A stretch of 55,549 nucleotides of DNA from Lacticaseibacillus zeae DSM 20178 = KCTC 3804 (GCF_000260435.1 NZ_BACQ01000030.1:1-55549); one strand, 5' to 3'. Positions 25,766 through 35,241 are shown, numbered from the stretch's first letter. Notes: a model not told the origin generated them from the letters alone. Translations and numbers: made by a program.

Positions 25766-25920
25766 CAAAATGCAACTCCCTTCCGGCCTGTAGCCTACCT
25801 TTAGCGTATCAAGGTTAGCAGGTAAAGGCAAAGTAAGCACCTCTAATTAGACATTTTATAATTGATGCTGCTTGTAAAGCTAGCCGGAGAGGCATGCGCC
25901 ATAAGGACGGTGACACTGTG

Positions 25921-26388
25921 TCACTCTTTGTGATGGTCAACTAGATGCAAAAATGTCTCACTAGGCCGCATAAATTCAGCCAACTTACGCGGCCGTATTT
26001 GCCGAGATGCCTCTGAAAATGACAGCCATTGACCCCGCAAGCCTTCCTGCCAAACTATGGCTTCGGCCTGTTCTGACGATAATTCAAATCGATGCACCAG
26101 AATTAACTGCTGATAAGTTTGCTCCGGTTGTTCCCAAAATGATTCAAGCACACCCACCAGAGACGGTTGCACATCTTTCAGCCGCAACTCCTCATAAATT
26201 TCGCGAACAGCAGCCTCTGCAGCTGTCTCGCCAAATTTCACGGCACCACCGGGGACAATCGCAAAACCGCTCGTCGCTTCAAGCGTCACTAAAACCTGAT
26301 CGTCGTGAATTAATAAAACCGCAGCCCGGACATCAAACTTGGCATGGGGGTTTAGTTGAAATCGAAGATCATCCTTTTCTTGAACCAA
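25921..26388 (-). CDS. Nudix hydrolase
   Basis: 155 aa. A complete Nudix box is visible: GGAVKFGETAAEAAVREIYEEL, matching GX5EX7REUXEEXGU except the final Gly, where the sequence reads RL. These enzymes cleave nucleoside diphosphates linked to another group; the ADP-ribose pyrophosphatase subfamily is possible. The start is TTG (26388), with AAGGGA 9 nt upstream, because no ATG in frame has a ribosome site; the 5' end of the longest frame overlaps the neighbouring gene. Last gene downstream of the ABC operon, gap 58 nt. Confidence 0.8.
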   Translation of the reverse strand: MVQEKDDLRFQLNPHAKFDVRAAVLLIHDDQVLVTLEATSGFAIVPGGAVKFGETAAEAAVREIYEELRLKDVQPSLVGVLESFWEQPEQTYQQLILVHRFELSSEQAEAIVWQEGLRGQWLSFSEASRQIRPRKLAEFMRPSETFLHLVDHHKE

Positions 26389-26446
26389 GCTATCACATCC
26401 CTTCAGAAATCGGTGCCCGCAGACAACAATTTTGCAGCTATACGCC

Positions 26447-26914
26447 TTAAGCTTTAAACGGCACAAGCTGCACCTGATTTTGCGAGTGCAGCGCGTGTGG
26501 CAAGGTAACCATAACCACTCGATTAAACTTAGCCTGACTGTAATAGGAATCCGTCATGGTAAGCACCTTATTATTCCGACTCAAACTTACCACTGATTCA
26601 TTGGCGACTTTTCTTCCTTCGCGTTGCTGTTCAATTTGGAAACGCATATGCTTGATACTTTGTTTGGCAAGGGGTTGATCAAAATGTAACTGCACCTGCC
26701 ACTTGCCGTGTACAACCCTTGCCTCAACCTTCTCAAGTATAGCTGTCTTTTGATTTAAGCCAACTTTAGCCGGTAACTTCAGCGTCCTCACACTAACTGC
26801 CGGATGCGCTACTTTAGCATTAATTGTGTGGTAACGCCACCCAAATAAACCGATAAGCAGTATGATAACCGCCAAAAATCCGAGTCGGAAAAATCGCCGC
26901 TGCGAGGTGCTCAT
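26447..26914 (-). CDS. Membrane-anchored hypothetical of the ABC operon
   Basis: 155 aa: one N-terminal helix (residues 11-26, LGFLAVIILLIGLFGW) and an extracytoplasmic beta-rich domain (KVEARVVHGKWQVQLHF, VVMVTLPHALHSQNQVQLVPF). No family recognised. Start overlaps the ATPase stop (ATGA). Last gene of the five-gene ABC operon, so probably an accessory surface subunit or cargo-related protein. Confidence 0.65.
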   Translation of the reverse strand: MSTSQRRFFRLGFLAVIILLIGLFGWRYHTINAKVAHPAVSVRTLKLPAKVGLNQKTAILEKVEARVVHGKWQVQLHFDQPLAKQSIKHMRFQIEQQREGRKVANESVVSLSRNNKVLTMTDSYYSQAKFNRVVMVTLPHALHSQNQVQLVPFKA

Positions 26915-27585
26915 GCTTGCATCACATCCTCGATTTTATGAAGCTGACCATTCGTCAATTCAAAGGTCTGATCAGCCAATGTTTGTAACCAAAGAAGATC
27001 GTGACTGGCAATTAACACTAGTTTGCCCTGATCTCGCAGTTCTTTTAATAGCTTTGTCAGGAAGGCAATCCCTTCTCGATCAAGCGCATTGGTCGGTTCA
27101 TCCAGCACAATCAGTTGTTGATCCTCCATGATTGCTTGGGCAATACCCAATCGCTGAATCATGCCTAGTGAATAGTCTGACACTGGCTTTTTATCATCCG
27201 GCAAACCCACTTTCACCATCACCGCGTGCACATCTTCATCCGTGAGATCACTCCGAATTTGGCCAAGTGCCAATAAATTATCATGGCCATTCATATCGTT
27301 GATAAAACCCGGATGTTCAATAATTGCGCCCACACTGACTGGAAAATCACGGCGCGGATCAATCTGAACGTCATTGATTTTCACACTGCCACTGGCTAAT
27401 CGAATAAAGCCAAGCAATGCTTTAAGAAAAACCGACTTGCCCGTGCCATTCGGACCAACAATGCCATAAATATTCGGCGAAACAAAAGAAAGTGAAATGT
27501 CATCAAGGATCTTTTTTCGTTTAATCGTGACCGCTAAATGAACGACATCAACCTGAATCTTTGGCTTATCTACGCTCTGTGACAT
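26911..27585 (-). CDS. ABC transporter ATP-binding protein
   Basis: 224-aa ATPase: Walker A GPNGTGKS near residue 39, a signature of the form YSLGMIQRL instead of LSGGQ, Walker B LIVLDEPTNALD, H-loop in IASHD. The YSLGM signature is typical of ABC-2 type systems for bacteriocin immunity, antibiotic resistance or lipid/peptide handling. GGTGGGG is 4 nt before the ATG, inside the 3' end of the third permease gene (20-nt overlap). Confidence 0.9.
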   Translation of the reverse strand: MSQSVDKPKIQVDVVHLAVTIKRKKILDDISLSFVSPNIYGIVGPNGTGKSVFLKALLGFIRLASGSVKINDVQIDPRRDFPVSVGAIIEHPGFINDMNGHDNLLALGQIRSDLTDEDVHAVMVKVGLPDDKKPVSDYSLGMIQRLGIAQAIMEDQQLIVLDEPTNALDREGIAFLTKLLKELRDQGKLVLIASHDLLWLQTLADQTFELTNGQLHKIEDVMQA

Positions 27586-28300
27586 AACGTCCCCACCTTC
27601 CCGGCATATAAAAAACTTGAATAAGTGTGAGCAAAAGAATCAAAACCATCTGATACCAAAGTACATTTAGCAATTGGTGATTCGTCGCAGGCATGCTCCC
27701 GATGGCAAATCGTAATGGCATTAAGGAAACCTGCAGAAAACTCAGGAAAACAACAACCAAAGTGCTCACGACACCGATCACAACCCCAAAATAGCCTTCG
27801 ACAACTGTTTCAAAAACCACCAACAACACTTGGCTCATAACAATGACCAATGTAAACCAACCAGCAGCAAAAAAATGTTGCTCCGGCCAAATAAAAGGCA
27901 CAACGACTGTAAGAACTACTCCCATCATGAACAAGAAACCCACTTCCATAAGCAGTAATTGTTTAAGCGGCCATAAATATGCCGAAAGCCGCGGTCGGAT
28001 GCGTAAGCTAACGTAAGTATACAGGCCATCTTGGTAAGCATTCGTCACCCCTGCACCGATAAAAATTGGCAAGGTCATAAAACCCACCCAGAGAAATAGC
28101 CATAGCACTTGACTGCTGGCAAACCGATCCGGCGTTGCTCCGATAAAGGCCATCATGACCGGATCATGCACTTGACTAAACGTCGCACTATGCCGATATT
28201 GGAAACTCAGCGCTAGCGATCCCATTAAGAGAACGAGGAAAATAACCGACGCTATGCTCAATCGCCTTCGTAAAAGCCTTCTTACCCACCGTCTCTTCAT
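27566..28300 (-). CDS. ABC-2 type permease subunit (third)
   Basis: 244 aa, about six membrane helices, strongly basic N-terminus (MKRRWVRRLLRRRLS). The short extracytoplasmic loop after helix 1 and helices such as LLFMMGVVLTVVVPFIW-like stretches fit ABC-2 permeases. AAAGGTG is 10 nt before the ATG. It overlaps the ATPase gene by 20 nt and follows the second permease by 6 nt. Confidence 0.78.
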   Translation of the reverse strand: MKRRWVRRLLRRRLSIASVIFLVLLMGSLALSFQYRHSATFSQVHDPVMMAFIGATPDRFASSQVLWLFLWVGFMTLPIFIGAGVTNAYQDGLYTYVSLRIRPRLSAYLWPLKQLLLMEVGFLFMMGVVLTVVVPFIWPEQHFFAAGWFTLVIVMSQVLLVVFETVVEGYFGVVIGVVSTLVVVFLSFLQVSLMPLRFAIGSMPATNHQLLNVLWYQMVLILLLTLIQVFYMPGRWGRYVTERR

Positions 28301-28306
28301 ATATTT

Positions 28307-29011
28307 TCACACCTTTATCGGCAAACGAATATGCATCAAAGTGATCGTCATCAGCTCGGTTGCAATAACGACTAACAGCCACTGCTTAACAATGTCAATC
28401 GGCCACATAGCTCCTTGGGTTAATTTTGGCGTTATAAGATTGGTTATCGCATCCAAGCCGAAACTTGGCGCAATGTAAAAAACAATGATCACTCCCAATC
28501 CAAGCGAAATGCCAACCGCTTGAGATCTGAATGCCAAACAGAAAAATAGCGTCAGCAACGTGTCAATAAAAAGTGCCGTCGCAACATTCATCATTAGATT
28601 AAGATTGGCAGCGATTATCATGACACCTTGCCCCACTTGCGAAAAAAGAAGGACAGCACCGAACCAAATGCCCCATACAACGACTGTGACAGCTAATGTA
28701 TAAACTGATAGCTCATGTAGAATCTGCCGAGCAATCGATACCCGCGATCCAATTCGTAAAAGCAGGCTAGTGTTTTTTAACAGCTTTACCAACAAAAATG
28801 TCAGTACCCCAACAATTGGCAGCAAAAGTATTATTTGGCCAAAGGGTCTTTGAACAGAGAGATTGGCACCAAACAAGCCTTTTTGAAACTGCCCCGTCAT
28901 TAATCCCATGATGGTAAAGCCGGATGAGACAACTAGCATGAGCAAAATAAAGACGAGTCTAGGCATCTGTGGTAAAAATCGAATTGCCAATAGCTTTCCT
29001 TTTCTTTTCAT
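28307..29011 (-). CDS. ABC-2 type permease subunit (second)
   Basis: 234 aa, about six membrane helices (for example LVFILLMLVVSSGFTIMGL and QIILLLPIVGVLTFLLVKLL). GAGGTGTGA directly precedes the ATG and overlaps the end of the first permease. It has the same architecture as its two neighbours but low apparent similarity to them. Confidence 0.78.
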   Translation of the reverse strand: MKRKGKLLAIRFLPQMPRLVFILLMLVVSSGFTIMGLMTGQFQKGLFGANLSVQRPFGQIILLLPIVGVLTFLLVKLLKNTSLLLRIGSRVSIARQILHELSVYTLAVTVVVWGIWFGAVLLFSQVGQGVMIIAANLNLMMNVATALFIDTLLTLFFCLAFRSQAVGISLGLGVIIVFYIAPSFGLDAITNLITPKLTQGAMWPIDIVKQWLLVVIATELMTITLMHIRLPIKV

Positions 29012-29014
29012 CGC

Positions 29015-29803
29015 TCACACCTCAACCGCCGGAACCCGAAGCGCCAAGAGACTTAATCCGATCAAAACAAAAGGCCACAGCAAGACATATATCAACGAGG
29101 GAGCACCAACTGTCGGCACTATTTGCAGATAGGTCATTGGTGCTAAGCTCACACGGGAAACCATGCTAATACCTAGCAATAAAAGTTGAAGACCCATCAA
29201 GCCCAGCAATGCGACGATTGTCTTCCCCGTCATAAAATAAAGAAAATTGGAGAAGACTGCGTAGCTTGCTCCGTAAAGGGCGATTAACAGAATCCACGCC
29301 ACCATATATAGCCAAGTGTGTGTGTAAAAGAAATTGCCACCAAATCCCAAATAGCTAATCGCGACATTGTTGTTAAGCCACTGATTTGGCAATACGTTGG
29401 GATGAATGGCAAGCAATCCAAGAAAATCCATGATCAAAACAACGCTTGGTAAGATCGCACCCCACGCGCCGCCGATCATGAGTGTCTTTAGTCGATAAGC
29501 TTTGAAGTTTAATCGGCTGCGCATTAATCTGACATAACCGCTACGTCCTTGATTAGCAGCAAACATCCCACCTGCAAGAACTGAAAGCAATGGCGCTGCC
29601 ATGCTCCATGCAACCGGTATGTTTGAAGAGATATCAACAGGCAGCCAGTTCATATATGGCGAGAAGAAAAAGAACCCTACCGTCTGCTTACCACCGTTGG
29701 CATCATAACCAAGATTGGCATAAAGATGCCCCAAGAGAAATAGGAGTGCCATTAAGAAAGCAGTTATGGTTGATTTGGTTTTCCAGTACTGCTTGTTGAG
29801 CAA
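29015..29803 (-). CDS. ABC-2 type permease subunit (first)
   Basis: 262 aa, six membrane helices, a larger extracytoplasmic loop after helix 1 (DANGGKQTVGFFFFSPYMNWL). Starts at TTG (29803), with GGAG 9 nt upstream; no ATG is available nearby. First gene of a five-gene minus operon: three permeases, one ATPase and a membrane-anchored protein. Three distinct permeases for a single ATPase is unusual. Composition is AT-richer than the surroundings. Confidence 0.78.
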   Translation of the reverse strand: MLNKQYWKTKSTITAFLMALLFLLGHLYANLGYDANGGKQTVGFFFFSPYMNWLPVDISSNIPVAWSMAAPLLSVLAGGMFAANQGRSGYVRLMRSRLNFKAYRLKTLMIGGAWGAILPSVVLIMDFLGLLAIHPNVLPNQWLNNNVAISYLGFGGNFFYTHTWLYMVAWILLIALYGASYAVFSNFLYFMTGKTIVALLGLMGLQLLLLGISMVSRVSLAPMTYLQIVPTVGAPSLIYVLLWPFVLIGLSLLALRVPAVEV

Positions 29804-30031
29804 TTAAATCAACTCCATGTTTCAATTGATATCATGATGTTAAATCTCTGTATTACTTTATTCAATCATTTTTACCTCATTTTTTCTTTGATTTTACAAA
29901 TCAATTTTTATTAACAAGATTATTTGAGTTCATATATTAATATGTACGAATAGTTCTATCTCTTTTTGATTTTCAAAAAATCAGTAGAAGCTCACATCAG
30001 CTTGATTTCACACTTGGATAAAAAGGGACAA
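29804..30031. other. AT-rich upstream region of the ABC operon
   Basis: Clearly more AT-rich than the rest of the window. A weak minus-strand promoter with TTGTTA and TAAAAT (15-nt spacing) lies near 29890-29917. Only very short ORFs occur. The composition fits a regulatory region of acquired DNA. Confidence 0.4.
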
Positions 30032-30080
30032 GAAAAAGCTCTCTACACCACCGGCTTTCACCGATGTGGCATAGAGAGCA
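30032..30080 (-). terminator. Terminator of oppA
   Basis: GCTCTCTA (30038-30045) pairs with TAGAGAGC (30072-30079), extended inside by CACC/GGTG-type pairs; CTTTTTCTT follows on minus. Confidence 0.82.
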
Positions 30081-30095
30081 ATTTCAAGTTTTAGC

Positions 30096-31715
30096 TTACT
30101 TCGCCATATACGCCCCAACAAAGTTATACATGTTGGCCGGACTGAAGGTTTCGCCTTTCAGTTTCGGATTGCGTAAATGTCCTTGAACGGTTTGATACAG
30201 GGTTGCGACTGGTGCTTCTTTGGAGAGCAGAACCTGTGCCTTCAGGAGATCATCATAGCGCTTGGTCTCATTGTTGGCATCGGTGGTCTTGGAAGCTTTG
30301 AGCAGATCATCGTACTGCTTGTTTGACCAGTGGCTGAAGTTATAGGTATTGCCCGTTGAATAGAGATCCAGGAAGGAAATCGGATCCGGGAAGTCGCCTT
30401 GCCAGCCGGAAAGGATGAACTGTGCGCTGCCATCCAATGACCGTTGGATCCGGGTCTTAAATGGTACGGAAGAAATTGATACCTTCATACCTGGCAATTG
30501 TTCCAAAGCTGATTGCAGATATTCGCCCGTCTTCTTGGCAACATCCGTGTCGTCTGTTGTCAGTGTGACTTGTTCGCCGGTTTTACCAACTTCTTTCAAG
30601 CCTTCAGCCCATAGCTTCTTAGCTTGTTTAAGGTCATACTTCTGAACGGTTTCAGATTCTTTGGCTGCATCCTTGGCAAAATCTTCGCCGGTCTTCGGAT
30701 TGCTGCCTGAGTTTTCCGGTGTGATGGTTGGGATACCGAATGAGCCATCGCCGATAACCTTCTCAGCAAGCTCTTTCCGGTTAATCGCCATGGCAACCGC
30801 CTGACGCAATTTCGTGTTCTTGAAATCAGGAACCTTGTCTTCGTTCATATCAAGGTAAGTGGTACGGCCCTGTTTGTCACCAACGTAATCCTTGTCATTT
30901 TTATGCTGCTTGGCAATTTCACCAGTTAGAACAGCGTCGTCAAGCTTCTTGGTTGAGTACAGGTTAGCGGCTGTGTTGGAATCCTTAACAACCTGAACGT
31001 GAATTTTCTTTAACTTAACCTGCTTGGCATTCCAGTATGAATCGTTCTTCACTTCATCCCATGAATTACCGGTACCATTCCAGTTAGTCAACTTAAACGG
31101 TCCATTAAAGACAAGGTACTTACTTTGCGTCCCGAACTTCTTGCCATACTTTTCAACTGTCTTTTGGTTCAACGGGAAGAAGACCGGGTTGACCATCATC
31201 GTGCCAAAGTAAGGTGTTGGATGATCCAGGGTTACGACAAGTTTGTAATTGCCTTCAGCTTTGACACCCAGTGTTGAAGGTGCCTTTTTACCGGCCGTGA
31301 TGTCGTCAGCGTTCTTGATGCCTGAGAACAGATAAGCATACTCTGACTTGGTCTTAGGATCGGTCGCGCGCCGCCAAGCAAACACAAAGTCCTTGGCTGT
31401 TACGGGATCGCCGTTACTCCACTTGGTTTTACGTAAATTAAATGTATACGTCAAGCCATTGTTAGTCGGCTTCACCACTTTGGTTGCGACCGCAGCCTGA
31501 AGTTTCTTACCCTTGTACCGGTATAAACCATCGCCGGTATCGACTGCCGCCTGCCCACTGACAACGTCCGTAATATGGGCATTGTCCATCGTGGAGATGA
31601 CATCCTTCTCCATTCGATTAAAAGTGTCTGAGCTGCTGCTCTTGCTGCCACACGCAGCCAAAAGAACGGTTGAAGCAAAGATCATGGCTCCTGCAACTAA
31701 TCGTTTAACTTTCAT
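30096..31715 (-). CDS. oppA: Oligopeptide ABC transporter substrate-binding lipoprotein
   Basis: 539-aa family 5 solute-binding protein. Lipoprotein signal with lipobox LAAC (Cys22), then SGQAAVDTGDGLYRY, LTYTFNLRKTKWSNGDPVTAKDFVFAWRRATDP (the family signature near residue 90), DLYSTGNTYNFSHWSNKQYDDLL and the C-terminal LRNPKLKGETFSPANMYNFVGAYM. It captures peptides at the cell surface for an Opp importer or for sensing. GAGGGTGAG lies 4 nt before the ATG. No oppBCDF genes are adjacent and it is monocistronic with its own terminator, so it must share a permease encoded elsewhere or act as a receptor. Confidence 0.92.
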   Translation of the reverse strand: MKVKRLVAGAMIFASTVLLAACGSKSSSSDTFNRMEKDVISTMDNAHITDVVSGQAAVDTGDGLYRYKGKKLQAAVATKVVKPTNNGLTYTFNLRKTKWSNGDPVTAKDFVFAWRRATDPKTKSEYAYLFSGIKNADDITAGKKAPSTLGVKAEGNYKLVVTLDHPTPYFGTMMVNPVFFPLNQKTVEKYGKKFGTQSKYLVFNGPFKLTNWNGTGNSWDEVKNDSYWNAKQVKLKKIHVQVVKDSNTAANLYSTKKLDDAVLTGEIAKQHKNDKDYVGDKQGRTTYLDMNEDKVPDFKNTKLRQAVAMAINRKELAEKVIGDGSFGIPTITPENSGSNPKTGEDFAKDAAKESETVQKYDLKQAKKLWAEGLKEVGKTGEQVTLTTDDTDVAKKTGEYLQSALEQLPGMKVSISSVPFKTRIQRSLDGSAQFILSGWQGDFPDPISFLDLYSTGNTYNFSHWSNKQYDDLLKASKTTDANNETKRYDDLLKAQVLLSKEAPVATLYQTVQGHLRNPKLKGETFSPANMYNFVGAYMAK

Positions 31716-31963
31716 TTACTCACCCTCAAAATGATATTGCATTAAGAGTATATTAGATTTCAGGGAAAGTAAAGTGATTTTTTACAGATATTACACAATT
31801 TCTTGCCATTTGTTTCACGGTTTTGTCACTTATCGCGTCAACTCGTAGCTGGCATAGTCGCATAAATGCTGATGCAGCAGAATTGTATGCGATTACATTT
31901 TTTGTCGGATTAACGTCAACGTCTTGGTTTTCAAAATGTCGGAATTTTCACGTATATCCCAAC
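31716..31963. other. Intergenic region upstream of oppA
   Basis: AT-rich; on minus a TATACT -10 lies near 31748-31753 with only a weak -35. A plus-strand ORF of 64 codons at 31823-32017 has no ribosome site or protein-like composition and runs into the next terminator. I see nothing else in it. Confidence 0.4.
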
Positions 31964-31998
31964 AAAAAAATCGACCTCCAGTTGCGGAGATCGATTTT
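31964..31998 (-). terminator. Terminator of the phosphoketolase gene
   Basis: On minus AATCGATCTCC pairs with GGAGGTCGATT around a 6-nt loop, followed by TTTTT. Confidence 0.85.
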
Positions 31999-32040
31999 CG
32001 TCATGTTCATCTGTTAATGTCAAACAACACTTAGACCTGA

Positions 32041-34422
32041 TTACTTAATCGGCTTCCAAGTCCATTCCTGCACTTCAGGGATATCTTCCCCGTTTGCGCG
32101 GATGAAGTCATGGTGGTATTGCAACGTGTCATCCATCTTCTGAATGAAAGCTGCAGCCTTTTCGGCATATGCCGGCACGTGCTGAATGACATCCTTGGCT
32201 AAGTGGAAGCGGTCAAGTTCGTTCAGAACCCGCATGTCAAATGGTGTCGTGATGTCGCCTTCTTCACGATAACCATGAATCAGCACATTGCGATTCTGGC
32301 GGGTGAAGAAGATGTCGCGAATCAAGCCTTCAAAGCCATGATAAGCAAAGAGAATTGGCTTGTCGGTGGTGAAGTAGCTGTTGAATTCGGCATCACTTAA
32401 ACCACGTGGGTCGATTTCCGGACTGCGCAACTTCAGAAGATCCAAAACATTAATGAAGCGAATCTTCAAATCCGGGAAGGCATCATGCAACAAGTTGATT
32501 GCTGCCAAGCTTTCCATGTTCGGTTCGGTACCCGCTGCAGCCATCACCACATCCGGTTCAACACCGTCATCGTTGGAAGCCCAATCGATGCGTTTAAGCC
32601 CGGCATTGGCCAAAACGGTTGCTTCATCAATACTGTAGAACTGTGGCCGTGGCTGCTTGGAAGTGATCAGCACATTGACGGTGTTTTGCGAGCCGAACAA
32701 TTTTGGTGAGATCGCCAACAAGCTATTCGCATCCGCTGGCAGATATTCGCGGATGTATTCAGGCTTCTTTTCCGCCATGTGGGTCAAAATGCCTGGATCC
32801 TGATGGGTGTAACCATTGTGATCTTGCTGGAATGAGGTCGAAGTCGAGACCACATTCAGACTTGGGTAAGCCTTGTGCCATGGTTCTTCGTGGGCCTTGC
32901 GAATCCACTTGAAGTGCTGGGTGAGCATGGAATCGACAACCCGCAGGAAGGCTTCATAGCTGGTAAATAAGCCATGACGGCCGGTCAGCGTGTAGCCTTC
33001 ATTGAAGCCTTCTGACTGATGTTCGGACAGCTGTGAATCAATGATCCGACCAGCTGGTGCCAGGTATTGGTCAGCCGGTTCCTTGATTGGTTCCAGCCAT
33101 TGCCGGTTGGTCACTTCAAACAAGCTATAAAGCCGGTTACTCATGGTTTCATCAGGGCCAAAAATACGGAAGTTGTGCGGATTCAATTTAATCAAATCAC
33201 GCAGATAATCGGACCAGACAATCATGTCCTGCTTGATCTGCTTGCCATGCTCCTTGTTGTCCAGCGCATATTTGCGATAATCTGGCAGAACCAATGGCTT
33301 TGGATCAATGCCGCCATTGGTAATCGGGTTGGCGGCCATCCGTTGGTCACCCTTTGGCGGCAAGGCAGCCAATTCCGGAATCAACTTGCCATTTTCGTCA
33401 AACAGTTTGTCCGGATGGTAGGACTTCAACCAGCCTGCCAAAGAATCCGCATGCTCCATGTCTTCGGCATCAACCGGAATCGGAATCTGGTGCGCACGGA
33501 AGGAGCCTTCGATCGGTTCGCCATTCCAACTCTTAGGACCGGTCCAGCCTTTTGGTGAGCGGAAAATAATCACTGGCCAATGTGGCATGGTGGTGTCGCC
33601 GGTTTCACGGGCGTGCTTTTGAATTGCCTTAATCGTTTCAATCGCATCATCCATGACCTTGGCCATTTCCGGATTCAGCTTGGTCGGATCGTCGCCTTCA
33701 ACAAAGTACGGCTTCCAGCCCATGCCTTCAAAGTACTTGGTCAGATCTTCATCCGACTTCCGGGAGAGGATCGTTGGGTTAGAAATTTTGAACCCATTCA
33801 TATGAACGATTGGCAAAATCGCGCCATCGCTAATCGGATTGATGAAGGTATTGCTGAACCATGAAGCTGCCAATGGGCCGGTTTCCGTTTCGCCATCGCC
33901 GGTCACAACCGCCGCAATGACATCAGGATTATCCAGAACCGCGCCGGTTGTGTGACTCAGCGCATAGCCTAACTCCCCGCCTTCATGAATCGAACCCGGC
34001 GTCTGGGCGCTGGCGTGTGACGCCACACCGCCTGGCCATGAGAATTGCGTAAACAGACGCTTCATGCCTTCTTTATCCTGTGAAATCCGTGGATAAATTT
34101 CCGAGTATGACCCATCCAGATAAGAATTGGAAACCATAACCTGGCCACCATGACCCGGACCCTCAATGTAGAACATGTTGAGGTCGTACTTATTAATGAC
34201 CCGGTTCAAATGGGTGTAAATGAAGTTTTGACCGGCAATCGTGCCCCAGTGACCGATCGGATGCGGCTTCACATCTTCACTTTTCAGTGGCCGTTCCAGC
34301 AACGGATTGTCCTTCAAATAGAGCTGGCCAACCGACACGTAATTAGCGGCTTGCCAGTATTCTGTCATTCGGTCGAAGTATTCCTTGGATGAGTAATCAA
34401 CAGTCTTAACTTTTGTATCCAT
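32041..34422 (-). CDS. xpkA: Xylulose-5-phosphate/fructose-6-phosphate phosphoketolase
   Basis: Thiamine-diphosphate enzyme splitting xylulose 5-phosphate (and often fructose 6-phosphate) with phosphate into acetyl phosphate and glyceraldehyde 3-phosphate (or erythrose 4-phosphate); key step of pentose fermentation in lactobacilli. Visible: [35 protein letters not shown], the ThDP motif [16 protein letters not shown], and [20 protein letters not shown] use the third codon (ATG 34422), because AAAGTAGG is 7 nt upstream and the first ATG is too close. 793 aa, the family norm. Monocistronic, with an extended -10 promoter; acetate kinase lies 10 kb away. Confidence 0.97.
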   Translation of the reverse strand: MDTKVKTVDYSSKEYFDRMTEYWQAANYVSVGQLYLKDNPLLERPLKSEDVKPHPIGHWGTIAGQNFIYTHLNRVINKYDLNMFYIEGPGHGGQVMVSNSYLDGSYSEIYPRISQDKEGMKRLFTQFSWPGGVASHASAQTPGSIHEGGELGYALSHTTGAVLDNPDVIAAVVTGDGETETGPLAASWFSNTFINPISDGAILPIVHMNGFKISNPTILSRKSDEDLTKYFEGMGWKPYFVEGDDPTKLNPEMAKVMDDAIETIKAIQKHARETGDTTMPHWPVIIFRSPKGWTGPKSWNGEPIEGSFRAHQIPIPVDAEDMEHADSLAGWLKSYHPDKLFDENGKLIPELAALPPKGDQRMAANPITNGGIDPKPLVLPDYRKYALDNKEHGKQIKQDMIVWSDYLRDLIKLNPHNFRIFGPDETMSNRLYSLFEVTNRQWLEPIKEPADQYLAPAGRIIDSQLSEHQSEGFNEGYTLTGRHGLFTSYEAFLRVVDSMLTQHFKWIRKAHEEPWHKAYPSLNVVSTSTSFQQDHNGYTHQDPGILTHMAEKKPEYIREYLPADANSLLAISPKLFGSQNTVNVLITSKQPRPQFYSIDEATVLANAGLKRIDWASNDDGVEPDVVMAAAGTEPNMESLAAINLLHDAFPDLKIRFINVLDLLKLRSPEIDPRGLSDAEFNSYFTTDKPILFAYHGFEGLIRDIFFTRQNRNVLIHGYREEGDITTPFDMRVLNELDRFHLAKDVIQHVPAYAEKAAAFIQKMDDTLQYHHDFIRANGEDIPEVQEWTWKPIK

Positions 34423-34453
34423 GCTCATACCTACTTTCGGTTTTAATGAGTTC

Positions 34454-34462
34454 AGTATAACA
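34454..34462 (-). promoter_or_regulatory. Extended -10 promoter of xpkA
   Basis: On minus, TGTTATACT matches TGnTATAAT. No good -35 is present. Upstream, AT-rich DNA with a repeated ACTTAAATT (around 34492-34511) could act as an UP element. Transcription would start about 25 nt before the start codon. Confidence 0.5.
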
Positions 34463-34540
34463 CAGATTGACGAAAAAGCACTTATTTTGACTTAAATTCA
34501 CTTAAATTGCCTTAATCTTAATTTGGTTAATTTTTCCAAG

Positions 34541-34658
34541 AGCGTGAACTGGTGCGCTTAGAAGTCGGAGTATAAGTGGCCTTAGGCGTGATGGCCCGGT
34601 TTTGGCCATTGCGCCTAAGGTCCTTATATTCCGACTTCTGCGCCAGTGAACGCGTTTA
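34541..34658 (+). repeat. Dispersed palindrome copy R8
   Basis: Full copy with arm pairs GAAGTC/GACTTC, TATAAG/CTTATA and CCTTAGGCG/CGCCTAAGG, all complementary though two of them differ from the neighbouring copy R9. It starts 118 nt upstream of xpkA. Confidence 0.93.
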
Positions 34659-34662
34659 AGGC

Positions 34663-34782
34663 AGAGCGTGAATCAGCCCGGTTAGAAACCGGAGTGTAAG
34701 TGGCCTTGGGCGTGATGGCCCGGGCTTAGGCCATTGCGACCAAGGTCCTTACACGCAGGTTTCTGGGCTGGTGAACGCGTTT
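34663..34782 (+). repeat. Dispersed palindrome copy R9
   Basis: Full copy, same orientation as R8. Arm pairs GAAACC/GGTTTC, TGTAAG/CTTACA and CCTTGGGCG/CGACCAAGG. With R8 it fills most of the 430-nt gap 34423-34854. Confidence 0.93.
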
Positions 34783-34854
34783 AAAGCAAAGTGATGGTAA
34801 AATAAAGTTGGATTCAAAGTTTGACAATCTGGAGGCATGCGAAGGAGGAAACCT

Positions 34855-35001
34855 ATGAAAAGCCACTTTTTGAAAGCATTCATGGCCATCGCGGTAGTCA
34901 GTGCGGCGGCTTACTGCTTAAAGCGTTTCAGTGACGAACTTGTTGTCTATGTCTCACCCGACAAAGACGCCAGTGACAATGATGATTGGACAGACTTTTA
35001 A
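34855..35001 (+). CDS. Small membrane protein, 48 aa
   Basis: One N-terminal hydrophobic helix (LKAFMAIAVVSAAAYCL) and an acidic tail (SPDKDASDNDDWTDF). GAAGGAGG lies 6 nt before the ATG, an excellent ribosome site, so this short ORF is likely translated. The next small membrane protein follows 24 nt later, forming a two-gene operon. No family recognised. Confidence 0.6.
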   Translation: MKSHFLKAFMAIAVVSAAAYCLKRFSDELVVYVSPDKDASDNDDWTDF

Positions 35002-35025
35002 GGCTGATGCTTGGGGGTGATTGTT

Positions 35026-35196
35026 TTGTCACTATCACAGATTGATTGGCTGTTGCTGTTCTTCGCCTTGGTTGGCGCGCTTAGTTTGATCCTATTTGAT
35101 CAGGTTCTGGCAGCCGCCGTAATTATCATTTTAATGGCAAGTGCGATCGTGGTGGATCGTCACATGCCACGGCATCCACGACGTCCTGCATTGTAA
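35026..35196 (+). CDS. Small membrane protein, 56 aa
   Basis: Two hydrophobic segments (IDWLLLFFALVGALSLILF and VLAAAVIIILMASAIVV) and a basic tail (DRHMPRHPRRPAL). I start at TTG (35026) with GGGGGTG 6 nt upstream; an in-frame TTG at 35011 would overlap the ribosome site. No family recognised. Confidence 0.55.
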   Translation: MSLSQIDWLLLFFALVGALSLILFDQVLAAAVIIILMASAIVVDRHMPRHPRRPAL

Positions 35197-35201
35197 AAAG
35201 T

Positions 35202-35241
35202 TAAGACGACCGTCCGCTAGAAAATGGTGGGTGGTCTTTTT
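35202..35241 (+). terminator. Intrinsic terminator
   Basis: AAGACGACCGTCC pairs with GGTGGGTGGTCTT with a few mismatches, followed by TTTT. It ends the two-gene small-protein operon. Confidence 0.7.

Noticed and set aside
31823-32017. Plus-strand 64-aa ORF upstream of oppA
   Set aside because: No ribosome site, Cys/Phe-rich non-protein-like ending, and it runs into the xpkA terminator.
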